DNA of 64,000 nucleotides from Ramlibacter monticola (GCF_016722785.1 NZ_JAEQNE010000011.1:61587-125586); one strand, 5' to 3'; numbered from the stretch's first letter, positions 55,242 to 62,726 are shown. The notes: a model not told the origin generated them from the sequence alone. Numbers and translations are program-made.

Positions 55242-57050
55242 CTACTTGCGGCTCAGGATGTAGGCGGCCAGGTCCAGCTTGCTGGTGGCCGTCAGCGACG
55301 TCTGGAAGCGGTTCATCGACGAGACGCTCCTGAACGCCGCATCCATCCCTGCGACGGTGCTGGCTTTCTGGACGTTCATGTTGTTGCTTCGCGGATCGGC
55401 GCCATGGCAACCGGCACAGTTGTCGGCGTACACAGTGGCGCCCGCGGCGGCGCTACCGACCGGCGCAGGTGCAGGTGCAGGCGTGGGCGTGGGCGTGGGC
55501 GTGGGCGTGGGCGTGGGCGTGGGCGTGGGCGTGGGCGTGGGCGCCGGGGCGGGCGCCGGCGCCGGCGCCGGAGTGGGCGTCGGAGTGGGCGTCGGAGTGG
55601 GCGTCGGAGTGGGCGTCGGCGCGGGGGTCGGCGCGGGGGTTGGTGCCGGCGTCGCCGTGGAGCGGCTCAGGATGTAGGCGGCCAGGTCCAGCTTGTTGGT
55701 GGCCGTCAGCGACGTCTGGAAGCGGTTCATCGAGGAAACCTTCCGGAATGCCGCATCCATTCCTGCGACGGTGCCGGCGCGCTGGACGTTCATGTTGTTG
55801 CTCCGCGGGTCGGCGCCATGGCAACCGCCGCAGTTCGCGGCGTACAGCGTGGCGCCCGCGGCGACGTTTCCGACCGGCGTGGGCGTGGGCGTGGGCGTCG
55901 GAGTCGGAGTCGGAGTCGGAGTCGGAGTCGGAGTCGGAGTCGGAGTCGGAGTCGGAGTCGGAGTCGGAGTGGGCGTAGGCGTCGGCGTCGGCGTCGGAGT
56001 GGGCGTCGGCGTCGGACTGGGCGTCGGTGTCGGAGTGGGCGTCGGTGTCGGAGTGGGCGTCGGCGTCGGAGTGGGCGTCGGTGTCGGAGTGGGCGTCGGC
56101 GTCGGAGTAGGCGTCGGCGTTGGAGTGGGCGTCGGCGTCGGAGTAGGCGTCGGCGTCGGAGTAGGCGTCGGCGTCGGCGTCGGAGTGGGCGTCGGCGCAG
56201 GCACAGGCGTTCCGACCGCCGTCGCCGTCCAGGCGCCCACGTCATCGCTTGCCGGACCCGTCAGGCTTCCGCTCATGCTGCCATCGACGGCCAGGGTGCC
56301 GGTCACGCTGACCATCTCACTGTCGCCAAGCTTCACCGTCAGCTGGACGGCCCCGTTGGTTCCGATGGTCCCGCGCACTTCGTAGCCCCTGTCGGCCCTT
56401 GCATCGTCATCGTCGCCACGTCCCTCGCGGGCCCGCGCCGCGGCACGATAGTCGGCATTCAGCGCGGTCATCGCCGCCGAATAGGCGTCCATGCGCTGGG
56501 CGAACCTGGACTTGAACGCCGCCATCGCTTCCTTCTGGGCTGCGCTGAGCCCATCCGAGCCGGCGACGGCACCGGCTGCCAGCGCAGCCTTCAGCTCCGC
56601 CGAGAGCGCCCTGATGTCGGCGTGCATCGCATCCCTCAGCGCCTTCCGGTTCGCCTCGAAGGCAGCCTTCAGGTCCTCGGCGCTGGGCACCGGCGCCGTC
56701 GCGTCCGGGAAGAAGCGTCCTTCGACCTTGGTGACTCCGTCGGACTCGCTCTCACCCTTGAGCTCCAGGCTTCCCTTCAGGTTCAGGCCGGCGTTGCGGC
56801 CGCTGTCCACATGCGCGGCGAAAGTGAAATTCAGGGCTTGCGCCTCGAATTCCTCTCTCGCGCCGCCTTGCGACGGCAGCTGGGTCCGGACCGCCAGCAC
56901 CGTGGACGTTTCGCGCAGCTGCACTGCCAGCAACTGGCCGGTCGGTTCGGGATCGTCGCCGCCACCACCACCGCAGCCGAACAGCAAGGCGACGGCAAGG
57001 CCGACAGCCGGCAAGCGGAAATAACGGTTCGAGTTGATTCGCCTGTTCAC
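55242..57050 (-). CDS. Lipoprotein with two cytochrome c domains and Pro-Thr repeat linkers
   Basis: 602-residue exported protein. A signal peptide ends in a lipobox (LLFGC, Cys26), then a Gly/Asp spacer. An unrecognised domain follows (about 35-280, with helical stretches such as AFEANRKALRDAMHADIRAL). A Pro-Thr repeat of about 110 residues leads to cytochrome c domain 1 (heme motif CGGCH), a second Pro-Thr/Pro-Ala linker of about 68 residues and cytochrome c domain 2 (CAGCH). Each domain has the distal Met in SMNRFQTS. The two heme domains are nearly identical. The GTG at 57050 with GGGAG six bases upstream was preferred over an ATG at 57185. A cell-surface or periplasmic electron carrier is likely, partner unknown. 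Confidence 0.83.
   Translation of the reverse strand: MNRRINSNRYFRLPAVGLAVALLFGCGGGGGDDPEPTGQLLAVQLRETSTVLAVRTQLPSQGGAREEFEAQALNFTFAAHVDSGRNAGLNLKGSLELKGESESDGVTKVEGRFFPDATAPVPSAEDLKAAFEANRKALRDAMHADIRALSAELKAALAAGAVAGSDGLSAAQKEAMAAFKSRFAQRMDAYSAAMTALNADYRAAARAREGRGDDDDARADRGYEVRGTIGTNGAVQLTVKLGDSEMVSVTGTLAVDGSMSGSLTGPASDDVGAWTATAVGTPVPAPTPTPTPTPTPTPTPTPTPTPTPTPTPTPTPTPTPTPTPTPTPTPTPTPTPTPTPTPTPSPTPTPTPTPTPTPTPTPTPTPTPTPTPTPTPTPTPTPTPTPTPTPTPVGNVAAGATLYAANCGGCHGADPRSNNMNVQRAGTVAGMDAAFRKVSSMNRFQTSLTATNKLDLAAYILSRSTATPAPTPAPTPAPTPTPTPTPTPTPTPTPAPAPAPAPAPTPTPTPTPTPTPTPTPTPTPAPAPAPVGSAAAGATVYADNCAGCHGADPRSNNMNVQKASTVAGMDAAFRSVSSMNRFQTSLTATSKLDLAAYILSRK
55249..55465 (-). repeat. Direct repeat copy 1 (cytochrome c domain 2)
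   Basis: 217-base unit repeated at 55663-55879, exactly 414 bases (138 codons) away and nearly 90% identical by eye. Encodes the C-terminal heme domain. Confidence 0.85.
55483..55662. repeat. Hexamer tandem array, linker 2
   Basis: About ten GTGGGC units (55483-55543), then GCCGGC and GGAGTGGGCGTC units. On the coding strand these encode the Pro-Thr and Pro-Ala linker between the two heme domains. Hexamer change keeps the reading frame. Confidence 0.9.
55663..55879 (-). repeat. Direct repeat copy 2 (cytochrome c domain 1)
   Basis: Same 217-base unit as at 55249-55465. Encodes the heme domain that comes first in the protein. The identical length and spacing show a recent in-frame duplication that also took in part of the linker. 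Confidence 0.85.
55880..56206. repeat. Hexamer tandem array, linker 1
   Basis: GTGGGC units, then about a dozen uninterrupted GTCGGA units (about 55899-55970), then mixed GTCGGC/GTCGGA/GTGGGC 12- and 18-base blocks, coding for a Pro-Thr repeat of about 110 residues. The uninterrupted section is the youngest and is likely to vary in copy number. Confidence 0.9.
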
Positions 57051-57383
57051 AAGACACTCCCTCTCGGTTGATTTCACACATCGGGGAGATGCCATCGACC
57101 TCTCCCCCTCCCTCGCTCTCGTTGAGCTAGGACTGAAGGTAGAGACAGCTGAACCGTCGGCTGTTGCCGAACGTTTTGTATTCATTTCGGCCGCGAGACG
57201 CTGGGTAGGACGCGCGCCTTCAGGGAAGGGAAGAGGGGAAACCAGTAGTAAAGACGGCGCATCGAGGCGCGAGTGCGCGCGCGCTCCTGTTGCATCTGCC
57301 GGCCAAAATCAGAGTTGTCTGATGCGTGCTTCGAACGGATTCGCGCGCATGCAACATGCCCGCTCACCCTGCAGGAGGCCCCG
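57051..57383. other. Divergent intergenic region, 333 bases
   Basis: Separates the cytochrome lipoprotein gene (minus) and the Bug receptor gene (plus). It holds a GAGAGGGAG ribosome site for the former (about 57056-57064) and GCAGGAGG for the latter (57371-57378). No promoter is close to consensus, and no conserved open frame or RNA is seen. Confidence 0.5.
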
Positions 57384-58370
57384 ATGAAAATCGTTCTCGT
57401 CCGGTTCCTGGCCCGCGCCGCCGCCTGCGGCCTCGCCCTCCTTGTCGCCGCGCCGACATTCGCGCAGGTGGACTACCCCCGGCAGCCGATCCGCATGCTC
57501 GTCGGCTTCGCACCGGGCGGCATCTCCGACGTGCTGGCGCGCGCCCTCGCGGCCAAGGTGTCCAGCCAGATCGGCCAGAACGTGATCGTGGAGAACAAGC
57601 CCGGCGCCGGCACCACCATCGCCGGCGAACTGGTGGCCAAGGCGCCGCCGGACGGCTACACGCTCTGGCTGCAGGACATCACGACCCACGCGATCAACGC
57701 CAGCCTCTACCCGAAGCTGCCCTACGACACCACGAAGGACTTCTCGCCGGTCGCCCTGGTGGCCTCGACGCCGCTGATGCTGGTAGTGCACCCGTCCTCG
57801 CCGGCCAGGTCCGTGCGCGACCTCGCCACGCAGGCCAAAGCGGAGCCGGGCAAGATGTCCTACGGCTCCTCCGGCAACGGCACGATCATCCACCTGGCCA
57901 GCGAGATGCTGAAGGCGAGCCAGGGCCTGGACGCGGTCCATGTGCCGTACAAGGGCAGCGGCCCCGCCACGCAGGCGATCCTGGCCGGCGAGGTGAGCTT
58001 CGTGTTCTCGACGATGCCGCCGGCGGTGAGCAACGCGCGGGCGGGCAAGCTGCGCGCGCTGGCGGTGACCACGCCGAAGCGCGTCGCCGCGGCCCCCGAC
58101 GTGCCGACCATGGCCGAGGCCGGCGTGCCGAACTTCGAACTGGTGCTCTACACCGGCATCCTCGGCCCGAAGGGCATGGACCCGGCGATCGTGCGCCGGC
58201 TCAACGCGGAGTTCGCGAAGGCGGTGCAGAGCGAGGAGATCCGCAAGGTCTACGAGAACCTGGGCGCCGACCCCATCGCCACGCCGCCGGAGGCGTTCGC
58301 CGACATGCTGGCCAGGGAGGTGGCGCGCTATGCGCCGGTGGTGAAGGCCTCCGGCGCGAAAGTCGACTAG
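57384..58370 (+). CDS. Bug/TctC-family periplasmic solute receptor
   Basis: Tripartite tricarboxylate transporter substrate-binding protein of 328 residues, one of the greatly expanded 'Bug' receptors of Burkholderiales. A signal peptide (about 1-24, APTFA-Q) is followed by YPRQPIRMLVGFAPGGISDV, the aspartate-containing ligand loop, GAGTTIAGELVAKAPPDGYT and SYGSSGNGTIIHLASEML. The ligand is unknown (many bind carboxylates or amides). No TctA/TctB membrane genes are nearby, so it is an orphan receptor. A GCAGGAGG site precedes the ATG. Confidence 0.93.
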   Translation: MKIVLVRFLARAAACGLALLVAAPTFAQVDYPRQPIRMLVGFAPGGISDVLARALAAKVSSQIGQNVIVENKPGAGTTIAGELVAKAPPDGYTLWLQDITTHAINASLYPKLPYDTTKDFSPVALVASTPLMLVVHPSSPARSVRDLATQAKAEPGKMSYGSSGNGTIIHLASEMLKASQGLDAVHVPYKGSGPATQAILAGEVSFVFSTMPPAVSNARAGKLRALAVTTPKRVAAAPDVPTMAEAGVPNFELVLYTGILGPKGMDPAIVRRLNAEFAKAVQSEEIRKVYENLGADPIATPPEAFADMLAREVARYAPVVKASGAKVD

Positions 58371-58374
58371 TCGC

Positions 58375-58998
58375 TCAGATGTGCATCGCCGCGGCCACGC
58401 CGATGGCCGCGCCCACGGCGGCCACGCCGAACATGCCGACTTCCAGCCACTTCTTCTTCGTCAGCAGCGCGATGGCGGCCAGCGCGATGGAGACCTGCAG
58501 CGCGGTGGTGGCCTGCGCCCAGCGATGGTGGACGTGCATCTCGGCGTCGCTCTTGCGGTCCCACTCGTTGGCTTCGGCTTCGAGCTTGTCGGCCGCCAGC
58601 TTGATCTCGGCCTTCTCCAGCTTGTAGCGGTCGATTTCCTTGCGGTAGAAGTCCTTCTTGTCTTCCGTCACCAGGGCCAGCGCCAGCTCCGACAGGTTCT
58701 GCTTGCTGCTCTTGGACTGGTAGTAGTTCCACTGGTTGGACGCTTCGGTCTTCTTGAGCGCCGCGTTGTTCTTGAACAGGCCCGCGTTCGCCTGGGTGGC
58801 GCCGCCCATGTACGCGAAGATCGCGCCGACGGTGGCGATCACCGCCGTGAACATGGCGATCTGGTTGGTCATGCTGCCGCCGCCGACGCCGTGGTGGGCG
58901 GCGCCGTGGTGGCCGGCGCCGTGTTCGGCGGCGTGCTGCGTCGCGTGCTCCAGTTCGTGGTCGTGGGGGCCGTGGACGTGGAAGGTTCCGCCTGACAT
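58375..58998 (-). CDS. DUF4337 membrane protein with His-rich N-terminus
   Basis: 207-residue protein. Residues 6-36 hold about ten His (HVHGPHDHELEH, HHGAAHH), a likely metal-binding tail. A helix (about 45-63) follows, then a long charged coiled coil (about 75-160, containing YYQSKSSKQNLSELAL and KLEKAEIKLAADKLEAE) and two C-terminal helices (about 165-205). This is the DUF4337 layout. Function is not known. The ATG follows the folA stop after one base, so it is the last gene of the thyA-folA series. The first Met of the open frame (59118) lies inside folA and is rejected. Confidence 0.82.
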   Translation of the reverse strand: MSGGTFHVHGPHDHELEHATQHAAEHGAGHHGAAHHGVGGGSMTNQIAMFTAVIATVGAIFAYMGGATQANAGLFKNNAALKKTEASNQWNYYQSKSSKQNLSELALALVTEDKKDFYRKEIDRYKLEKAEIKLAADKLEAEANEWDRKSDAEMHVHHRWAQATTALQVSIALAAIALLTKKKWLEVGMFGVAAVGAAIGVAAAMHI

Positions 58999-58999
58999 G

Positions 59000-59503
59000 T
59001 CACTCCTCGGGATGCGTGTGGGTGTTGTGGTAGGTAACGAAGCTGTACGCCAATCCGTTGGCAGACACGTGGCGCTCGCGCGCGATTTCGCGCCATGCGG
59101 GGCCGAGCTCCGGTGCATGGGTGTCGCCCTCGAAGTCGGCGTCGATCTCGGTGACGACGGCGACGTGCGCGTGGGGGAGGGCGAGCCGGAAGATCTCGGC
59201 GCCGCCGGTGACCCAGACCGTCTCCTCGCCGGCGCCCAGGGCCAGCGCCTCGTCCAGGGTGCCCGCGCGTTCGGCGCCCGGCGCCTGCCAGTGCGGGTCG
59301 CGCGTGATCACGATGTTCCTGCGCCCGGGCAGCGGGCGGAAGCGCGGCGGCAGCGACTCCCAGGTCCTGCGGCCCATGAGGACCGGCGCGCCCAGGGTCG
59401 TGCGCCTGAAGTGCGCCAGGTCCTCGGGCAGGTGCCAGGGCAGCACGCCGCCCTGGCCGATCACGCCGTTGCGGGACTGCGCGTAGATCAGGCCCAGCTT
59501 CAT
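59000..59503 (-). CDS. folA: Dihydrofolate reductase
   Basis: Reduces dihydrofolate to tetrahydrofolate. The 167-residue enzyme starts MKLGLIYAQSRNGVIGQGGV and shows LPWHLPEDLAHFRRTTLGAP with the catalytic Glu (Asp27 position of E. coli), MGRRTWESLP and the cofactor motif VTGGAEIF. The ATG overlaps the thyA stop in an ATGA junction. This is the usual thyA-folA order, because ThyA consumes the tetrahydrofolate that FolA regenerates. Confidence 0.95.
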   Translation of the reverse strand: MKLGLIYAQSRNGVIGQGGVLPWHLPEDLAHFRRTTLGAPVLMGRRTWESLPPRFRPLPGRRNIVITRDPHWQAPGAERAGTLDEALALGAGEETVWVTGGAEIFRLALPHAHVAVVTEIDADFEGDTHAPELGPAWREIARERHVSANGLAYSFVTYHNTHTHPEE

Positions 59504-60315
59504 ACGGCCACGGGCGCCTTGATCGCCCCGTGGCACTGGTAGTCCAGCACCTCGAAATCCTCGTACTCGTACTCGAAGATCGAGGCCGGCCGGCGCCGGA
59601 TGTTCAGCGTGGGGTAGGGGTAGGGCGCGCGGCTCAATTGCAGCTCCACCTGCTCGTGGTGGTTGCTGTAGATGTGGCAGTCGCCGCCGGTCCAGATGAA
59701 GTCGCCCACGCCCAGGTCGCATTGCTGCGCGATCATGTGCGTGAGCAAGGCGTAGCTGGCGATGTTGAAGGGCACGCCCAGGAAGATGTCGGCGCTGCGC
59801 TGGTACAGCTGGCAGGACAGCCTGCCCTCCGCCACGTAGAACTGGAAGAAGGCGTGGCAGGGCATCAGCGCCATCTTCGGCAGGTCGGCCACGTTCCAGG
59901 CGCTCACGATGATGCGGCGGGAATCCGGGTTGGTCCGGATCGTGTTCACCGCGTCGGCGATCTGGTCGATGTGGCCGCCGTCCGGCGTGGGCCAGCTGCG
60001 CCATTGCACGCCGTAGACGGGCCCGAGGTCGCCGTCCTCTCGCGCCCATTCGTCCCAGATGGTGACGCCGCGTTCCTTCAGCCAGTTGTTGTCGCTGGAG
60101 CCCTGGAGGAACCAGAGCAGCTCGTGGATGATGGACTTCAGGTGGACCTTCTTGGTGGTCACCAGCGGGAAGCCCTCGTTCAGGTCGAAGCGCATCTGGT
60201 AGCCGAACACGCTGCGCGTGCCGGTGCCGGTGCGGTCGGTCTTGGTCACGCCATGCGTGTAGACATGGCGCATGAAGTCCTCGTACTGCGAGCGGACGGG
60301 GCGGGGAGAAGTCAT
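59500..60315 (-). CDS. thyA: Thymidylate synthase
   Basis: Methylates dUMP to dTMP with methylenetetrahydrofolate. The 271-residue protein has the DRTGTGTRSVFGYQMRFDL start region, the catalytic Cys in LMPCHAFFQFYVAEG and RIIVSAWNVADLP. The C-terminal YEDFEVLDYQCHGAIKAPVAV matches the family's closing lid. The start at 60315 gives the N-terminus seen in other Burkholderiales (RSQYEDFMRHV). It has no ribosome binding site and lies one base after the ccdB stop, so translation probably depends on ribosomes finishing ccdB. Confidence 0.96.
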   Translation of the reverse strand: MTSPRPVRSQYEDFMRHVYTHGVTKTDRTGTGTRSVFGYQMRFDLNEGFPLVTTKKVHLKSIIHELLWFLQGSSDNNWLKERGVTIWDEWAREDGDLGPVYGVQWRSWPTPDGGHIDQIADAVNTIRTNPDSRRIIVSAWNVADLPKMALMPCHAFFQFYVAEGRLSCQLYQRSADIFLGVPFNIASYALLTHMIAQQCDLGVGDFIWTGGDCHIYSNHHEQVELQLSRAPYPYPTLNIRRRPASIFEYEYEDFEVLDYQCHGAIKAPVAV

Positions 60316-60316
60316 T

Positions 60317-60631
60317 TCAGTGCGAACCGAAGAGGGTGTCGAGGGCGTCCTCGATCAGGAGCCGCTGGTCGGCGATGTTGGTGACGGGGCGGCGCAACTC
60401 CCCCATCGGAATCGCCGCGATGGTGGCCGTGTCCATGGTCACGGTCTTCCCGTCCACTTGCAGGTCAGGGTTGAGATTGCGCAGCCGGCCCCGGAAGCCT
60501 TCCGGCGTCCTGAGCGGAACGACGACACGCGTTTCGAGGCCTTCGAGGAATTCGTTCTGCAGGTCGAGAAAGTAGGGAACGGACTTGCGTTCGGCAGGAT
60601 CCGGGTTGCCGTAGACGTCGAAGCGGGCCAC
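60317..60631 (-). CDS. ccdB: CcdB-family toxin
   Basis: Toxin of a type II toxin-antitoxin pair. The F-plasmid CcdB poisons DNA gyrase. The 104-residue product from a GTG start has the CcdB fold pattern: RFDVYGNPD at the first strand, VPYFLDLQNEFLEG, TRVVVPL and PDLQVDGKTVTMDTATIAAI. DQRLLIEDALDTLFGSH forms the C-terminal helix. The Trp-Gly-Ile end of F CcdB needed to kill gyrase is not present. The last residues are Leu-Phe-Gly-Ser-His, so toxicity is open. The gene starts three bases after ccdA and ends one base before thyA. Confidence 0.88.
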   Translation of the reverse strand: MARFDVYGNPDPAERKSVPYFLDLQNEFLEGLETRVVVPLRTPEGFRGRLRNLNPDLQVDGKTVTMDTATIAAIPMGELRRPVTNIADQRLLIEDALDTLFGSH

Positions 60632-60634
60632 CCG

Positions 60635-60907
60635 TCAGGCCTTCTTGCGGCCGTCGCCGAGGGTGCGCCCGAAGCTGCGGTATTTCGCCAGGGGCAGCCC
60701 TTCGCTCGCGATGCGGGCGTTGTACTCGCCGATCGCGTCCTTGTTCTCGTCCTTCCACTTCTCCCAATACCGGCGCCTGACCTCTTCGGCCAGCAGCGCA
60801 TCCACCGTCTGCGAGATGTTCATGCCCAGTTCCCTGGCCATTTCCAGCACCTTGCTGTTCAGCGAAAGATTGGTCGCCTTCTTCGGAGCGTCGTCGAACT
60901 TGAGCAT
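60635..60907 (-). CDS. ccdA: CcdA-family antitoxin
   Basis: Antitoxin of 90 residues. The N-terminal ribbon-helix-helix (KKATNLSLNSKVLEMARELG and NISQTVDALLAEEVRR) should bind the operator. The C-terminal tail (EYNARIASEGLPLAKYRSFG) is the disordered part that wraps the toxin, with the CcdA-type 'NARIAxEGLPL' motif. The ATG at 60907 lies 27 bases after the FAD oxidase stop. A perfect TATAAT overlaps that stop, so the pair has its own promoter in addition to any read-through. Confidence 0.9.
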   Translation of the reverse strand: MLKFDDAPKKATNLSLNSKVLEMARELGMNISQTVDALLAEEVRRRYWEKWKDENKDAIGEYNARIASEGLPLAKYRSFGRTLGDGRKKA

Positions 60908-60924
60908 GGAGAGCCCCCATCCTG

Positions 60925-60939
60925 TATGCGCATATTATA
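60925..60939 (-). promoter_or_regulatory. ccdAB promoter -10 and candidate operator palindrome
   Basis: On the minus strand TATAAT (60939-60934) is a perfect -10. It overlaps the TAA stop of the FAD oxidase. No good -35 lies 16-18 bases upstream. Adjacent to it is the 10-base palindrome TATGCGCATA (60925-60934), placed at the start site and before the ccdA ATG, the expected place for autoregulation by the CcdA-CcdB complex. Confidence 0.6.
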
Positions 60940-62347
60940 TGTGCACCACCCGCCCCGGATTCAGGATGTTCCCCGGATCGAGCGCCCGCTTCAGCGCCCG
61001 CATCATCCCCAGCGCCACCGGCGACTTGTAGTCCGGCAGCTTGCCCGCCTTGAGCAGACCGATCCCGTGCTCCGCCGAGATCGAACCGTCGAAGCGCTTC
61101 ACCTGCTCGTACACCAGGGTGTTCACGCGCTCCTCGTTGGCGTTCAGGAAGGCCTTCATGTCGCCGCCCTCCGGCGCCTGCACGTTGTAGTGCAGGTTGC
61201 CGTCGCCCAGGTGGCCGAAGTTCACCAGCCGCACGCCGGGGATTTCCCGCCGCAGCAGGCCGTCGGTGTCGGCGCAGAACGCCGGGATGCGCGAGACGGG
61301 GATCGAGATGTCGTGCTTGATGTTGAGGCCTTCCTCGGCCTGCGCCAGCGGGATGGCCTCGCGGATGTGCCACAGCTGGTGCGCCTGCCCGAGGTTCTCC
61401 GCCACGACGGCATCGGCGGCGCACCCGTCTTCCAGCGCCACTTCCAGCAGGCGCTCGAAGACGGAGCGGGCGTGTTCCTCCGATTCCTGGTCGGCGTTCT
61501 CCAGCAGCACGCAGTAGGGCACCGACTCGTGCAGCGGCACGCGCAGTTGCGGATAGTGCTTCGCCACCAGCGACAGCGCGAACTGCCCCATCACCTCGAA
61601 GCCGGTGAGCCCGGCGCCCAGGTGCCGGTGCGCCAGCCCGAGCAGCGTCACCGCCGCTTCCATCGAGGGTACCGCCGCCCAGGCCGTGAGGGTGGCCGCG
61701 GGGCGCGGATACAGCTTCATCGTGGCGCCGGTGATCACGCCCAGCGTGCCCTCGCTGCCGATGAAGAGGTCGCGCAGGTCGTAGCCGGTGTTGTCCTTGC
61801 GCAGGCCGGTGAGCCCGTCCCAGACCTCGCCTTGCGCCGTCACCACCTCCAGGCCCAGGCACAGCTCGCGCGTGTTGCCGTAGCGGACCACCTGGGTGCC
61901 GCCCGCGTTGGTGGCGAGATTGCCGCCGATGGTGCAACTGCCCTCGGCCGCCAGGCTCAGGGGAAAGAGCAGGCCCGCTTCTTCCGCGGCCTGCTGCAGG
62001 TTCTGCAGTACGCAGCCGGCGTCCACGGTCAGGGTCAGGTTGTCGCGGTCGATGGCGCGCACGCGGTTCAGGCGCGTGAGGCTCAGGACCACCTCGCGGC
62101 CGGACTCGTCCGGCACGCCGCCGACCACCAGCCCGGTGTTGCCGCCCTGCGGCACGACCGGGGTGCCGGCCGCGGCGCAGGCCCGCATGACGGCGGCCAC
62201 TTCCTGGGTCGAGCCGGGGCGCACCACGGCCAGGGCCTTGCCGCGCGAGCGCTTGCGCCAGTCGGTTTCCCAGGCGCTCAGGTCGCCATCGGTGAGGACG
62301 TGCGCCGCGCCCACCGCGCCGCGCAATTGCGAAATCAGGTCGTTCAT
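60935..62347 (-). CDS. FAD-binding oxidase, GlcD/D-2-hydroxyacid dehydrogenase family
   Basis: 470-residue flavoenzyme. The N-terminal PCMH-type FAD domain contains PVVPQGGNTGLVVGGVPD and GSCTIGGNLATNAGGTQVVR. It continues with FIGSEGTLGVITGATMKLYP (about 190) and a C-terminal oxidase domain with HIREAIPLAQAEEG, VNFGHLGDGNLHYNVQ and ISAEHGIGLLK (metal-binding His). Close relatives oxidise D-lactate, D-2-hydroxyglutarate or glycolate. There is no Fe-S subunit next to it, favouring a stand-alone D-lactate or D-2-hydroxyglutarate dehydrogenase. The ATG overlaps the DUF2069 stop (ATGA). Confidence 0.9.
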   Translation of the reverse strand: MNDLISQLRGAVGAAHVLTDGDLSAWETDWRKRSRGKALAVVRPGSTQEVAAVMRACAAAGTPVVPQGGNTGLVVGGVPDESGREVVLSLTRLNRVRAIDRDNLTLTVDAGCVLQNLQQAAEEAGLLFPLSLAAEGSCTIGGNLATNAGGTQVVRYGNTRELCLGLEVVTAQGEVWDGLTGLRKDNTGYDLRDLFIGSEGTLGVITGATMKLYPRPAATLTAWAAVPSMEAAVTLLGLAHRHLGAGLTGFEVMGQFALSLVAKHYPQLRVPLHESVPYCVLLENADQESEEHARSVFERLLEVALEDGCAADAVVAENLGQAHQLWHIREAIPLAQAEEGLNIKHDISIPVSRIPAFCADTDGLLRREIPGVRLVNFGHLGDGNLHYNVQAPEGGDMKAFLNANEERVNTLVYEQVKRFDGSISAEHGIGLLKAGKLPDYKSPVALGMMRALKRALDPGNILNPGRVVHI

Positions 62348-62718
62348 GGCTTGGCGTTGCGCAGGCGGATCCGCACGTGCAGGGCGCAGGCAACGAAGAG
62401 GAGGAGGGACAGGGCGATCTCCAGCACCGCGAAGGCCCCCTCCCCGACGCGCATCACGCCGTCGAGGAAATAGAGCCACACGAGCAGGCTGGTCCAGCGG
62501 TAGGTGTACATCTGCCGTTTCAGCAGGCCGGCGAGCGGGACGCACAGGGGCAGCGCCTTCACCGCCCACAGGCTGGGGCGCTCCGGCAGCCACAGGTGCC
62601 AGGCAAGCTGCACCACGATCAGCCCCAGCAGGCTGACCACGGCGATCCAGCGCGTGGCTTCGACGGCGGGGGGGACGGCGACGGTGCTTTCGGAAGGCTG
62701 CATGGGCGGTGGCATCAT
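62344..62718 (-). CDS. DUF2069 membrane protein
   Basis: Small inner-membrane protein, 124 residues from 62718 (119 if the ATG at 62703 is used). Four helices are predicted (about 22-40, 48-63, 72-86 and 93-112). The core RQMYTYRWTSLLVWLYFLDG followed by R-V-G-E is the DUF2069 signature. It is often found beside flavoenzymes or WrbA-like genes. Function unknown. It overlaps the FAD oxidase start by four bases and is divergent from yihY, with only eight bases between the starts. Confidence 0.85.
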   Translation of the reverse strand: MMPPPMQPSESTVAVPPAVEATRWIAVVSLLGLIVVQLAWHLWLPERPSLWAVKALPLCVPLAGLLKRQMYTYRWTSLLVWLYFLDGVMRVGEGAFAVLEIALSLLLFVACALHVRIRLRNAKP

Positions 62719-62726
62719 AGCGGCCG

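Noticed and set aside
55483..56206. Repeat arrays considered as CRISPR or origin iterons
   Set aside because: Units are six bases with no unique spacers and lie in frame within a coding sequence.
55404..57071. Plus-strand frames full of Gly-Val or Arg-Gly repeats
   Set aside because: They are the antisense reading of the Pro-Thr hexamer arrays in the cytochrome lipoprotein. No start site or conserved domain.
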